Source: JAWCLZ01 sp038850275
GTDB taxonomy: Archaea; Halobacteriota; JAWCLZ01
DNA length: 64,000 nt
Direction of reading: 5' to 3'
Assembly (NCBI GenBank): GCA_038850275.1
Contig: JAWCLZ010000003.1
Location: 1 to 64,000, forward strand
Shown here: positions 32,865 through 41,319 of the stretch, piece by piece
Numbering within the stretch: the first letter of the stretch is position 1
Layout of the letters: the number at the start of each line of letters is the position of its first letter
Notes under the pieces: generated by a model
Told to the model about the DNA's origin: nothing
Seen by the model: only the letters and a program-made list of their open reading frames with translations
Databases searched by the model: none
Program-made: the position numbers and the translations under genes

Positions 32865-35555
32865 ATGGATTGGTATTCAAAGAGTATAGAAGAACTATTT
32901 GTATTATTCAACACAAGTAAGCAAGGTATAACTCAAGAGCAGGCTAAGCAAGCTCTTTTGAAATATGGTTTTAATAAATTAAAGGAGAAGCCAAAGCCTC
33001 ATCCCATAATTAAATTCATTGGGCAATTCAAGAGCGTGCCAATTTTAATGCTCATTGCCGCTACTTTTATTCTAGTGCTATTAACCATCTTCACGCCTGA
33101 GAATAGACTCACTGATGCCATTGTAATTTTAATAGTGATTTTTCTAAATGCAATAATGGGCTACATTCAAGAGGCAAGAGCTGAAAAAGCCATGGAGGCT
33201 TTGAAGAGGCTCACCAGTCCCAAGGCAAAGGTATTGAGAGATGGCGTGGAGAAGGTAATTGATGTCAAAGAAGTTGTACCTGGAGATATTTTACTGCTTG
33301 AAGAAGGTGATAGAATACCAGCTGATGGTAGAATTTTGGAATCCCATAATTTAGAAGTAGATGAATCTATGCTCACTGGCGAATCCACTACTGTTAGAAA
33401 AGAAGCAGTTTCACTAGCGGGTAAAGTGCCCATTGCAGATCAAGTAAACATGGTTTTCATGGGCACCATAATTACCAGAGGAAGAGGGAAAGCTATCGCT
33501 GTTGCAACTGGTATGGATACAGAGATAGGTAGAATTGCAAGGTTCATTCAAGAAGAGGAGGAAGAGGAAACACCTCTGCAGCGAAGGCTGAATTCAATGG
33601 GAAAGCAAATTGGAGCAATTGCACTTGTTGCGATGGTAGTGCTCTTCTCAATAGACATGCTAATACCCCCAAGTAATCTAATTGAGGGATTTTTGCTTGC
33701 TGTGAGCCTCGCAGTTGCAATTATTCCGGAGGGACTGCCAATTGTAACCCTAGTTACTCTAGCTGTTGGCATGCAGATTATGGCTAAGAAAAACGCGGTC
33801 ATAAGGAGGTTAATGTGCGTTGAAACCCTAGGCTGCACTACAGTGATCTGCTCAGATAAAACAGGTACGCTAACTAAAAATGAAATGACCCTTAGAGAAA
33901 TGCATATCGCTGGAAAGCGCTATCGAGTTACAGGAGAGGGCTATTCCCCAGAAGGGGAGATCTTGAGCGATGGAGAAAAAGCAGACCTCAATGATCCATC
34001 ACTTAAAAGAGCGTTTGAAATCATGGCTCTCTGCAACAATGCACATTTGATAAAAGAAGGGGGAAAGTGGCACGCAGTTGGCGATCCAACTGAGGCAGCG
34101 CTAGTTGCAGCTGTGGGAAAGGCAAAGCTTAACCCCAAGGAATTGCGAGAAAAGCTTCCAAGAATAGAGGAGAAAATTTTCGACCCCAAGAGGAAGTATA
34201 TGACAACTATTCACGCTATAGACAGCGAAGGCAAAATTGCTTTTATAAAAGGCGCTCCTGAGGTGCTACTTGAACTGTCGAAATATATTTTGGAAAATGG
34301 GAGAACTAGGGAAATCACTGAGAGCGATAGAAAAGCAATTGAAAATATAAATCTCGAGTTCGCTTCTAAGGCATATCGCGTGCTCGCCATCGGCTACAAG
34401 CAACTTGGGCAGAGTGAAATGAGTGAGATCGAGAAGGACATGACCCTCGTGGGGATACTTGGAATAGCGGATCCACCTAGGAGTGAGGCAAAGCGAGCAA
34501 TAGATCAATGCAGAGAAGCAGGGATTAAAGTGGTGATGATAACTGGGGATCAAAAGAGCACTGCAATTGCAGTGGCAAGAGAACTGGGATTGATAACTGG
34601 AGATGGCAAGGACAAGGTGCTAACTGGCTGGGAGTTGGATCAAATGGATGATGAGGAGTTCAAAAAGATCGCTGGGGAAGTCAGAGTCTACGCTAGGGTT
34701 TCACCTGAGCATAAGATGAAGATCGTGAATGCATTGAAAAGCAGAGGAGAGATAGTGGCAATGACAGGCGATGGCGTGAACGATGCACCCGCGCTCACCA
34801 AATCAGATATAGGAATCTCCATGGGTATCTCTGGCACGGATGTGGCGAAGGAAGCGAGCGATATGGTGCTCATGGATGATAACTTTGCCAGCATAGTTGC
34901 AGCAGTTGAGGAAGGGAGGAGGATCTATGATAATATTAGAAAATTCATTAGATATCAACTCTCCACCAACGTTGGAGCAATTCTACTGCTTTTTCTAGCC
35001 ACAATTCTCGTGCCATATGCAATACCGATGTACCCAGTTCAATTGCTATGGATAAATATAATGATGGATGGACCACCAGCAATTGCACTTGGCCTAGAGC
35101 CAGCTGATAAAGAAATAATGAAGCGCCCCCCTCGGGATCCAGAGGAAAAGATATTATCTAGTGCGATTTTGAAAGCGATCTTCTTGAATGGATGTATAAT
35201 GGGTCTAGGTGCTTTCCTCCTCTTCTACTGGGCCTACTATTTCAGTGGTCATAGCGATGCCGCGAGATATGCTCAAACCACGACTTTCACAGGCTATGTT
35301 ATTTATCAAATGTTCAATGTATTCAACTGCCGATCCCTAGAGAGATCTATTTTTAGCATTGGCTTAACTTCAAATAAATTCCTACTTTTAGCTGTTTCTA
35401 CTTCAATTTTCCTTCAAGTGTTGGTAGTCTATGTTCCTTTGTTTAATATTCTCTTTCACACCGTTCCCCTTAAACTAGAGGACTGGGTAGTAATACTCAT
35501 AGCTGCTTCTTCGGTTTTAATCCTTGAGGAGATTAAAAAAGCAATTATTCACTAG
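32865..35555 (+). CDS. cation-transporting P-type ATPase (Ca2+/PMR1-like)
   Basis: This 896-residue pump has an N-terminal cation-ATPase domain, TGES (about 168-171, actuator), the phosphorylation site CSDKTGTLTKNE (about 327-338), and TGDGVNDAPALTKSDIGISMG (about 634-654). Transmembrane ligands: VAIIPEGLP in M4 (Ca-site Glu) and N-I-M-M-D-G-P-P-A in M6 (Asp). M5 reads STNVGA, lacking the second-site Glu of SERCA, so a single-ion PMR1 type is likely. It probably exports Ca2+ or Mn2+. The 3' end overlaps the convergent small zinc protein gene by 4 bases. Confidence 0.93.
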   Translation: MDWYSKSIEELFVLFNTSKQGITQEQAKQALLKYGFNKLKEKPKPHPIIKFIGQFKSVPILMLIAATFILVLLTIFTPENRLTDAIVILIVIFLNAIMGYIQEARAEKAMEALKRLTSPKAKVLRDGVEKVIDVKEVVPGDILLLEEGDRIPADGRILESHNLEVDESMLTGESTTVRKEAVSLAGKVPIADQVNMVFMGTIITRGRGKAIAVATGMDTEIGRIARFIQEEEEEETPLQRRLNSMGKQIGAIALVAMVVLFSIDMLIPPSNLIEGFLLAVSLAVAIIPEGLPIVTLVTLAVGMQIMAKKNAVIRRLMCVETLGCTTVICSDKTGTLTKNEMTLREMHIAGKRYRVTGEGYSPEGEILSDGEKADLNDPSLKRAFEIMALCNNAHLIKEGGKWHAVGDPTEAALVAAVGKAKLNPKELREKLPRIEEKIFDPKRKYMTTIHAIDSEGKIAFIKGAPEVLLELSKYILENGRTREITESDRKAIENINLEFASKAYRVLAIGYKQLGQSEMSEIEKDMTLVGILGIADPPRSEAKRAIDQCREAGIKVVMITGDQKSTAIAVARELGLITGDGKDKVLTGWELDQMDDEEFKKIAGEVRVYARVSPEHKMKIVNALKSRGEIVAMTGDGVNDAPALTKSDIGISMGISGTDVAKEASDMVLMDDNFASIVAAVEEGRRIYDNIRKFIRYQLSTNVGAILLLFLATILVPYAIPMYPVQLLWINIMMDGPPAIALGLEPADKEIMKRPPRDPEEKILSSAILKAIFLNGCIMGLGAFLLFYWAYYFSGHSDAARYAQTTTFTGYVIYQMFNVFNCRSLERSIFSIGLTSNKFLLLAVSTSIFLQVLVVYVPLFNILFHTVPLKLEDWVVILIAASSVLILEEIKKAIIH

Positions 35556-35734
35556 CCAAGTTCCCTGCCCATTCTTCGCTTCATTCTCTTTATCATTGCA
35601 ATTTGTTCTTGGCAGAGCTTGCAAACTTCTTGAGTGAAGCTCCCGCATTCCTTGCAGAAGGGGGATGCGCAGTATAGGCATTCGATTACCTGTTCTACTT
35701 CCCTTTCACATATCCTGCAAATAGGCAATCCCAT
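35552..35734 (-). CDS. small zinc-finger-like protein
   Basis: This 60-residue protein holds four C-x2-C pairs (CRIC, CLYC, CKEC, CKLC at about residues 6-43), like a HIT- or B-box-type double zinc finger, followed by a basic tail (KRMKRRMGRE). Probably binds nucleic acid or a protein partner. ATG 35734 (a GTG lies one codon earlier). Nine bases downstream of the HTH regulator; likely cotranscribed. Confidence 0.65.
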   Translation of the reverse strand: MGLPICRICEREVEQVIECLYCASPFCKECGSFTQEVCKLCQEQIAMIKRMKRRMGRELG

Positions 35735-35743
35735 CACACCAAT

Positions 35744-36115
35744 TTAAGATAAAAGTTTAACCCATTCCACAAGATCTTGACATCTCTCTGGATCGCACTC
35801 TGCCCTGCAGCCTGCACATGGAGCAATGATATCTCCAGCTATTAGTAAATGATAGTTGGTTTTCCCCAGTTTTTCTTTCTCCTGCTGTTTAACTGCAACT
35901 ATTCTATAAGTTCTAACCCCATGCGCTGTTTCCCACTCCCGCTTAATCAAACCTTTGGATTCAAGAGCTGTAACTAAGCGCGAGCAAGCTCTGCTATCTA
36001 TTTTCAATTTCTTCCAAAGCTCATTCTGTAGAATCCCGTTCTTCCTAGCCTTAATAAGCTTTAAAACATCTTCTTCGGTAACCTTTGACTTCACTGAGTT
36101 TGTTTTAATCTGCAT
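35744..36115 (-). CDS. winged-helix regulator with a C-terminal four-Cys motif
   Basis: This 123-residue protein has a winged-helix DNA-binding domain (ITEEDVLKLI-type helix at about 13-22, recognition area SRACSRLVTALESKGLIKRE, about 41-60). The C-terminal CAGCRAECDPERC (about 101-113) could ligate an iron-sulfur cluster or zinc. This layout suggests a redox- or metal-sensing transcription regulator. It lies in a probable operon: Lsm, this gene, zinc protein. Targets unknown. Confidence 0.75.
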   Translation of the reverse strand: MQIKTNSVKSKVTEEDVLKLIKARKNGILQNELWKKLKIDSRACSRLVTALESKGLIKREWETAHGVRTYRIVAVKQQEKEKLGKTNYHLLIAGDIIAPCAGCRAECDPERCQDLVEWVKLLS

Positions 36116-36122
36116 GAATACC

Positions 36123-36347
36123 TTATTCCTGCACTGGTATTATTAGCACTATATTATTCCCACGCAATACCACGGATCCCAGATTTCTCTTTTTCTCTCC
36201 ATCGACTATTTCAGTTGTATCAGTTAAATATAGATTTAAATAGTCATCTGCACTTTCCAATTTGCCCTCAAGTATATTTTTCTCACCTTTCATCTCCACT
36301 TGAATTCTGCTGCCAATCAATGTTTGCACTTTCTTATTTGGAAACAA
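36123..36347 (-). CDS. archaeal Lsm/Sm-like RNA-binding protein
   Basis: The 74-residue product forms the Sm fold: Sm1 (LIGSRIQVEMKGEKNILEGKLESADDYLNLYL) and Sm2 (LGSVVLRGNNIVLI), with D-D-Y-L-N as the RNA-contact motif. Archaeal Lsm proteins form six- or seven-membered rings that bind U-rich RNA. The frame continues upstream to ATG 36386, but TTG 36347 (FPNKKVQ N-terminus) fits the family, and a TATTATAAATA box lies about 27 bases before it. Confidence 0.9.
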   Translation of the reverse strand: MFPNKKVQTLIGSRIQVEMKGEKNILEGKLESADDYLNLYLTDTTEIVDGEKKRNLGSVVLRGNNIVLIIPVQE

Positions 36348-36455
36348 TAAAATCCCCCAACTTTTATTTATAATACCTGCTATCATAAACCTTTCTCTCG
36401 GCTGATTTCAATTTTAGAAAGCTTTTTACTAGATATACAAGTTTATTTATTTTTA

Positions 36456-36731
36456 ATGAGGGTTAAAGTTAAAACTTTTGCCAGCTTCCGGGAAATAATT
36501 GGCAAGCGGGAGGTCGAAGTGGAGTTAAAAGGCAATTCATCAGTCCGCGACCTCCTAGAGGAGCTTTGCAAGCAATACGATCTCCGAGCTCTGCTCTTCG
36601 AGGGGGATGCCCTGCAGAAATATATAAAAATACTTGTTAACGGCGAGGACGTGGTTTTCCTCCAAGGCTTAGATACAAAGCTAAAGAGTGGAGATGAAAT
36701 AGCTCTTTTCCCACCTGTTGCTGGCGGCTAA
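36456..36731 (+). CDS. MoaD/ThiS-like ubiquitin-fold protein (possible SAMP)
   Basis: The 91-residue protein has the ubiquitin-like beta-grasp pattern and ends in PPVAGG. The exposed C-terminal Gly-Gly is adenylated by an E1-like enzyme. It could be the sulfur carrier for molybdopterin/tungstopterin (MoaD), or a small archaeal modifier protein (SAMP). No other moa or thi gene is nearby to decide. Confidence 0.85.
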   Translation: MRVKVKTFASFREIIGKREVEVELKGNSSVRDLLEELCKQYDLRALLFEGDALQKYIKILVNGEDVVFLQGLDTKLKSGDEIALFPPVAGG

Positions 36732-36784
36732 AAATACTAAATTAGATAAAGGAGAGGCATAAAATTAAATGAAAGGTGACACCA

Positions 36785-37525
36785 ATGCAGCGCATCATCG
36801 ATTCCCATATCCATGCCTGCCCTATTAATAATCCCATTGAGCGGATTAAAAAAGAACTTAGAGAAGCTAAGATTGAAGAAGCAGTTTTGATACCCTGGGT
36901 GAGGGATGAAGCGCTAGAGGGCGAGGGATTTGAGCGAGCAAATAGATATGTACTTGAAATTGCAAAGGCTGAGAAGGAAATGAAGTTCTATCCCTACTGT
37001 TCCATAAGTAGAGATTTAAAGCTGCCTGAGAACCACGAGGAATTCTATGGTGCAAAATGGCACTGCCTTGCTGATATCTATCACTCAGGCTGGGACTGGA
37101 GTGAGGTGAAGCAGCTAATTGAGCGCATCTATAGCGCGAGGTTGAATGTGTTAATTGAGGATAAATTTGAATTGGTATGCAAATTCATAAGCATGTGCCC
37201 GGCTGATTTAACTATAATCATACCACACATGGGGATTCATCCCCACTATGAAGCAGGGGGTTTAATGGTGGATTTAAGAGTGCTTGGAAGAAGGTGGAAG
37301 ATTTTAAAGGGATTGAAAAATGTTTATTTTGACACAGCTCTATCATCTGCAGTTATAATCCAAGATTGCATTGGAGAAGTAGGTTTAACAAGAGTACTCC
37401 ACGGTTCTGACTCGCCCTTTGGAAGTATTCAGAGAGAGCTTATGCAAACGGATTTTGCATTGATAAAGCCTTATGAAAAAAGAGCAATTTTATATGAAAA
37501 TGCATCAAGAATATTGAAGAAATAA
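36785..37525 (+). CDS. amidohydrolase family protein
   Basis: The protein is about 246 residues. It starts with RIIDSHIHACP (HxH metal motif) and has L-T-I-I-I-P-H-M-G-I-H near 140, then LHGSDSPFG near 215 (late Asp). A short member of the amidohydrolase-2 group; substrate unknown. ATG 36785 is preferred over GTG 36776 because AAGGTGA (36773-36779) lies 5 bases before it. An A-rich stretch of repeated AGAAATAAA units follows its stop. Confidence 0.8.
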   Translation: MQRIIDSHIHACPINNPIERIKKELREAKIEEAVLIPWVRDEALEGEGFERANRYVLEIAKAEKEMKFYPYCSISRDLKLPENHEEFYGAKWHCLADIYHSGWDWSEVKQLIERIYSARLNVLIEDKFELVCKFISMCPADLTIIIPHMGIHPHYEAGGLMVDLRVLGRRWKILKGLKNVYFDTALSSAVIIQDCIGEVGLTRVLHGSDSPFGSIQRELMQTDFALIKPYEKRAILYENASRILKK

Positions 37526-37590
37526 ATGAAATAAAAGAAATAAAATAATAAAAAATAAAAATAAAAGAGATAAAAGAAATAAAACATCAG
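37515..37590 (+). repeat. A-rich degenerate repeat after the amidohydrolase stop
   Basis: The stretch is made of repeated AAATAAA(A)GA units (AGAAATAAA occurs at about 37517, 37536 and 37577) beginning at the gene's own last codons. It separates the gene from the convergent cdc6 gene. It may act as a terminator; it is not an origin-type repeat that I can recognise. Confidence 0.5.
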
Positions 37591-37617
37591 TCTTAAACTG
37601 TTGCACTTTTCAAATAT

Positions 37618-38742
37618 TTAGCTCTTTAAAAGTTCAAGTACTTCCTCGGGTTCATATTTCAATGTGATTATTCTAGTTTGACCGCGCTCGCCCTTGCTTG
37701 CCCCTTTAACATCGATCAATCTCAAAGCATCGAGTTTATTGACTAATTCATAGAAAATGGTATAGCCAAGTTTTGTCTTCGCTTGAAATTCCTTATATAA
37801 ATCACCAGATCTAAATTCCCCCCTTGATTCAGCTAGAATTCTAAGAAGCAATTTTTCTTCATCCTTAAGTGATTTAATTGTGTATGCTAAATGAACTAGC
37901 CTTGATTTCTCATATGCTTTTTCCACGTCCTCTATAGAGATGGTTCTGCTTGCCCTTCGCTCTGCGTTGAAGCCTGCTCTCTTAAAGAGATCTATTCCCA
38001 CCCTCAAGTCAGCTGAGCTCATAACGCAGTCAACCACTTTATCTAGTACTTCATTTGAGACCACGCCAGGGTAGAAACCGTGCTTCACTCTATATGCAAG
38101 GATATCTCTAACCTCGTCTCTAGTGTAAAGCGGGAAATATATCTCTTCAGCTTGAAAAATTGACTGCACTCTTGGATCAAGGACTGAATTGAGATTTAGC
38201 GAGAGATCACTTGAGATCGCTAGCACGCCTATCTTCGCGCCTGGCTGGGTTTCGTGGGCGCGTAGTAGTGAGTACAGCACGTCATTTACTTCTTGCTCAT
38301 AGATTAAATAATTCATATCATCGAGAGCAACAATTAAAACCTTCTCCTTCTCCACAAGCTGCTTGGCGATATTTGAGAAGATTTTTTTAAAGGAAACACC
38401 TGAACTCGGCGGGGTGAAGCCAAAGATTGCATGGAAAATCTTGGAGAAAACTGCGTATCTAGTGGAATCAATCTTGCAGTTCACGTGAACTGGCACAACT
38501 TTTTGAGTTACACTTCGAATTTCCTCAAATAATTTTAAAACAGCGCTTGTCTTCCCTGTGCCAGGCGGGCCTAAGAGATAAGCATCAAGTGGTCTCATTC
38601 CGCGAAGCGCTGGCTTGACACTGAATTTGAGTGCTTCCATTTGCTTCTCGCGATGCAGAATATGTTCAGGCAAAAAGTCGAGCTCGAAGTATTCTTGATT
38701 TTTAAATATCGTTTCATCCCACATCAGCATATCTTTGACCAC
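37618..38742 (-). CDS. cdc6: Cdc6/Orc1 replication initiator
   Basis: This 374-residue AAA+ protein binds replication origins and loads MCM. Visible: Walker A LLGPPGTGKTS (about 57-67), Walker B VLIVALDDMNYL (about 137-148), sensor-type ISSDLSLN near 177, and a C-terminal winged helix (about 285-374). GTG 38742 is used; an AAAGGTG ribosome site lies 8 bases upstream. Origins often lie next to cdc6, but I see no origin recognition box-type repeats in the flanks (37526-37617, 38743-38824). Confidence 0.9.
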   Translation of the reverse strand: MVKDMLMWDETIFKNQEYFELDFLPEHILHREKQMEALKFSVKPALRGMRPLDAYLLGPPGTGKTSAVLKLFEEIRSVTQKVVPVHVNCKIDSTRYAVFSKIFHAIFGFTPPSSGVSFKKIFSNIAKQLVEKEKVLIVALDDMNYLIYEQEVNDVLYSLLRAHETQPGAKIGVLAISSDLSLNLNSVLDPRVQSIFQAEEIYFPLYTRDEVRDILAYRVKHGFYPGVVSNEVLDKVVDCVMSSADLRVGIDLFKRAGFNAERRASRTISIEDVEKAYEKSRLVHLAYTIKSLKDEEKLLLRILAESRGEFRSGDLYKEFQAKTKLGYTIFYELVNKLDALRLIDVKGASKGERGQTRIITLKYEPEEVLELLKS

Positions 38743-38824
38743 GTAAATTACACCTTTTGGTAAATAGATGCACTACAAATTAAAGCTATCTACTTATTAT
38801 CTAAAAAGCAATATTTGCCCTCGA

Positions 38825-39570
38825 ATGTCAAACTCAAGCAATATACTTAATCTGGTTGCTGCTTGCGCGGTGGTTTTCTGCACTCAACTTGGTACCTTCA
38901 TGCGTGTTCCAGTGATACCACTCTATGCTGAGCAGTGTCTTTTTCACTATATCTCGCTCGCACGCCACTTGAAATCATGCTGATTTATTCAATAGCAGGA
39001 ATTGGCATTGCCTCATTCACTCTTTCAATAATTGCATTTATTGGCGATATCACGAGAATAGGATACCTAGGGAAATCCTATGGCTTGTTCACCACTTTTA
39101 TGCAGATTGGATAGCAACTGGACCAGCGATTGTGGACTCGTGGCAAGCGCAGTTGGATATCGCAGTTCCTTTCTATCTCTGGCTGCGTTATACTCTTCGC
39201 AGCACTAGCTGCTGAGATATTACTACCCAACCCAGGCTTTTCTCCCAGTTTATGCAAATAAAATTGGAATAAGTATAATTGCAATAGGCTTGATTCTCGC
39301 ATCTCAAGCAGTTGGAAATGGGATCGCCAGGCTGCCGTTTCGCGCTCGTCAGATAGAACTGGCAGGAGGATGCCATTCATATTGCTTGGCTTAATCGTAG
39401 CTTCGCTATCCGCTGGTTTACTTGCTTCCCTCGCTGGTTGGGCGAGTTAGTATCCACGCGGAATAGAGGTTTTGCTATGGGTGTTTACAGCACTCGCTTT
39501 TACGGAGGCAGGCTTAATTGGAGCGCTAGGGGTGTATATACTTGCTGCACGCATGCAGAGGAAAAATTGA
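38825..39570 (+). pseudogene. degraded MFS transporter
   Basis: Conserved MFS-like pieces are spread over all three frames of one strand. It opens in frame at ATG 38825 (MSNSSNILNLVAACAVVF, then TFMRVPVIPLYAE). From about 38955 a second frame carries LARTPLEIMLIYSIAGIG and FTTFMQIG. Later fragments with hydrophobic helices (IIAIGLILASQAVGNG, LLGLIVASLSAGLLASL) shift frame several times, ending at TGA 39570. Total length (about 750 bases) is well below the usual 1150, so deletions also occurred. No promoter study possible. A clear relic in an otherwise compact region. Confidence 0.8.
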
Positions 39571-39607
39571 TGCGACTGGAAACCTATTTTAGGTTAGTGA
39601 AATTGAA

Positions 39608-39820
39608 ATGATGGAAGTCATTGATATCTTAATCGTCTTCGGACTAATCCTCGCTGGACTGGGGATATCTGCTGTTAAAACCGAGCTTCTCTATCAATAT
39701 GAAATGAGGAGGATGAAGACTTGGGCTTATCAGAAGAAGAAATACCTCCGAGAGCTCGCTAAGGAGAAGAAAGAGAGGGAGAGGCTAAAGGAGGGGAGGA
39801 TTGATAGCCCAAGGAAATAG
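39608..39820 (+). CDS. small membrane-anchored basic coiled-coil protein
   Basis: This 70-residue protein has an N-terminal hydrophobic helix (about 6-24) then a highly charged Lys/Glu/Arg helix (about 30-70). No family recognised. ATG 39608 or 39611. It follows the MFS relic and precedes the RNase Z-like gene by 36 bases. Intact frame and archaeal-like composition argue for a real gene. Confidence 0.6.
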   Translation: MMEVIDILIVFGLILAGLGISAVKTELLYQYEMRRMKTWAYQKKKYLRELAKEKKERERLKEGRIDSPRK

Positions 39821-39856
39821 TTTTAAAAGAGAGTTTAGAAAAAAGAGTTTCTAAAT

Positions 39857-40594
39857 ATGAAGGTTGTTTTCCTTGGCACAGGAGTGGTATACCCGGAGAA
39901 TGATAGAGCTCAATCTAGTATTCTTGTGAAAACCAGAACTCAAGATATTTTGCTTGACTGTGGCGATGGAGCGCTGAGGCGTGTTTATGAAAGTGGTAAT
40001 TCAATCGATGATATTGACCACTTGCTTTTAACTCATAACCACTTGGATCATAACGCTGACTTTTTATCCATAGTTCGAGCTAGGCAAGAGGTGGGGAAAA
40101 ATTATTTGCATATCTATGGCCCAGTTGGTACTGAACAATTGCTCAGCATTTTGCTTGAGGCATATAACTTACAATTTGATGCTCAAATTAGAGAGCTTAG
40201 CGATTCTGAAGAAATTGAAATTGGAGAGCTAACTTTAGTCTGCAGGGAAGCAGTGCATAGTATACCAGCGCTTTGCTTTAAAATCCACGCTGAGGACAAA
40301 AATTTGATTTATTCTGGGGATACTGAGCCATGTGAAAACTTGAAATCGCTATGCAGAGACCAAGTTGATCTTTTAATACACGAATGCTCATTTCCAGATG
40401 GATTTGAAAAAGTTGGACACGCAACGCCTGAGCAGTTGGGGAGGCTAATCTCAAATCTCCCAGTTGAGAAACTTGCGATTACCCATCTATACCCTCAAGC
40501 TAGGGCAGTTCTAGATGGGGTAATTGCAAGCATAGCGAGATATTATTCTGGTGAGATAATAGTGGCTGAGGATCTCTTAGAGGTGGAAGTTTGA
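39857..40594 (+). CDS. MBL-fold metallohydrolase, RNase Z-like
   Basis: This 245-residue protein has the metallo-beta-lactamase metal motif THNHLDHNAD (about 59-68), CGDGALRR near 35, H-S-I-P-A at 135 and Y-S-G-D-T near 153, with a late conserved His (THLYPQAR). RNase Z (tRNA 3' processing) and related arylsulfatase-like enzymes share this. The flexible arm typical of tRNase Z is not clear and the protein is shorter than the usual 300, so the substrate is open. Adjacent to the nucleotidyltransferase gene, with no gap. Confidence 0.8.
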   Translation: MKVVFLGTGVVYPENDRAQSSILVKTRTQDILLDCGDGALRRVYESGNSIDDIDHLLLTHNHLDHNADFLSIVRARQEVGKNYLHIYGPVGTEQLLSILLEAYNLQFDAQIRELSDSEEIEIGELTLVCREAVHSIPALCFKIHAEDKNLIYSGDTEPCENLKSLCRDQVDLLIHECSFPDGFEKVGHATPEQLGRLISNLPVEKLAITHLYPQARAVLDGVIASIARYYSGEIIVAEDLLEVEV

Positions 40595-41317
40595 ATGCAA
40601 GGGGTTATCCTAGCCGCTGGTAGGGGAAATCGATTGCGGCCTTTAACGGATTTTGTGGCAAAGCCTCTTTTACCAATTAAGGGCAAGCCTGCGATTATCA
40701 GTGTGATTGAAAACTTAAGAGCAGCTGGTATTGAGGAGTTCATAGTTGTAACTGGCTATCTAAGTGAGCAGATCAAAAGATTTCTCTCCAGGGAAATTGA
40801 AATCGAAATTCAATTTGTTGAGCAGCTTGAGTTAACTGGAGCAGCAAATGCATTGCTCTGCGTGAGAGAGCTTGTTAAAGGGGATTTCTTAGCTTCTGCG
40901 AGTGATTGCTTGCTACCAGTGGAGTTTCTAAATTCACTTATAGCATTTCACTTTGCTGAAAAATGTGATGCAACCATTGCTTTGAAGCGTCTCGATGCAG
41001 AGCGAATGATGGAGTCAAGCACTGTTAAGTTGAGTGGGGATAATAGAATATTGCAAATTATAGAAAAACCAGCCAAGCATGAGATTCTAAGTGAGATTTC
41101 AGCTGCCCCAATTTACATATTCAAGCCAAGGGTATTTGAATTTCTATCTAAAGTTGAAAAATCACCACGTGGGGAATATGAGGTTCAAGCTGCTATTCAA
41201 ATGATGATCCAAGCCAATCTATGCGTGAAGGGATTGATTGCTGAGCACTGGATTCATCTCTCAAATCTCAAAGATTTCCTCAAGCTGAATTTTGATTACA
41301 TGGATGAACTGCTTTAG
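40595..41317 (+). CDS. sugar-phosphate nucleotidyltransferase
   Basis: This 240-residue enzyme has the signature VILAAGRGNRLRPLTDFVAKPLLPI (4-28, nucleotide loop and Lys) and A-S-D-C-L-L-P near 106. It transfers a nucleotide to a sugar 1-phosphate, as in glucose-1-phosphate thymidylyltransferase or mannose-1-phosphate guanylyltransferase. Starts immediately at the end of the MBL gene. Supplies activated sugars for glycan or lipid head groups. Confidence 0.88.
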   Translation: MQGVILAAGRGNRLRPLTDFVAKPLLPIKGKPAIISVIENLRAAGIEEFIVVTGYLSEQIKRFLSREIEIEIQFVEQLELTGAANALLCVRELVKGDFLASASDCLLPVEFLNSLIAFHFAEKCDATIALKRLDAERMMESSTVKLSGDNRILQIIEKPAKHEILSEISAAPIYIFKPRVFEFLSKVEKSPRGEYEVQAAIQMMIQANLCVKGLIAEHWIHLSNLKDFLKLNFDYMDELL

Positions 41318-41319
41318 AG

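Noticed and set aside
36350..36386. Upstream ATG start for the Lsm protein
   Set aside because: It adds 13 residues outside the conserved Sm fold and lies before the TATA-like box; TTG 36347 fits the family length.
37515..38830. Replication origin beside cdc6
   Set aside because: The flanks show A-rich simple sequence but no repeated or inverted origin-recognition-box-like motif that I can identify, so an origin is not claimed.
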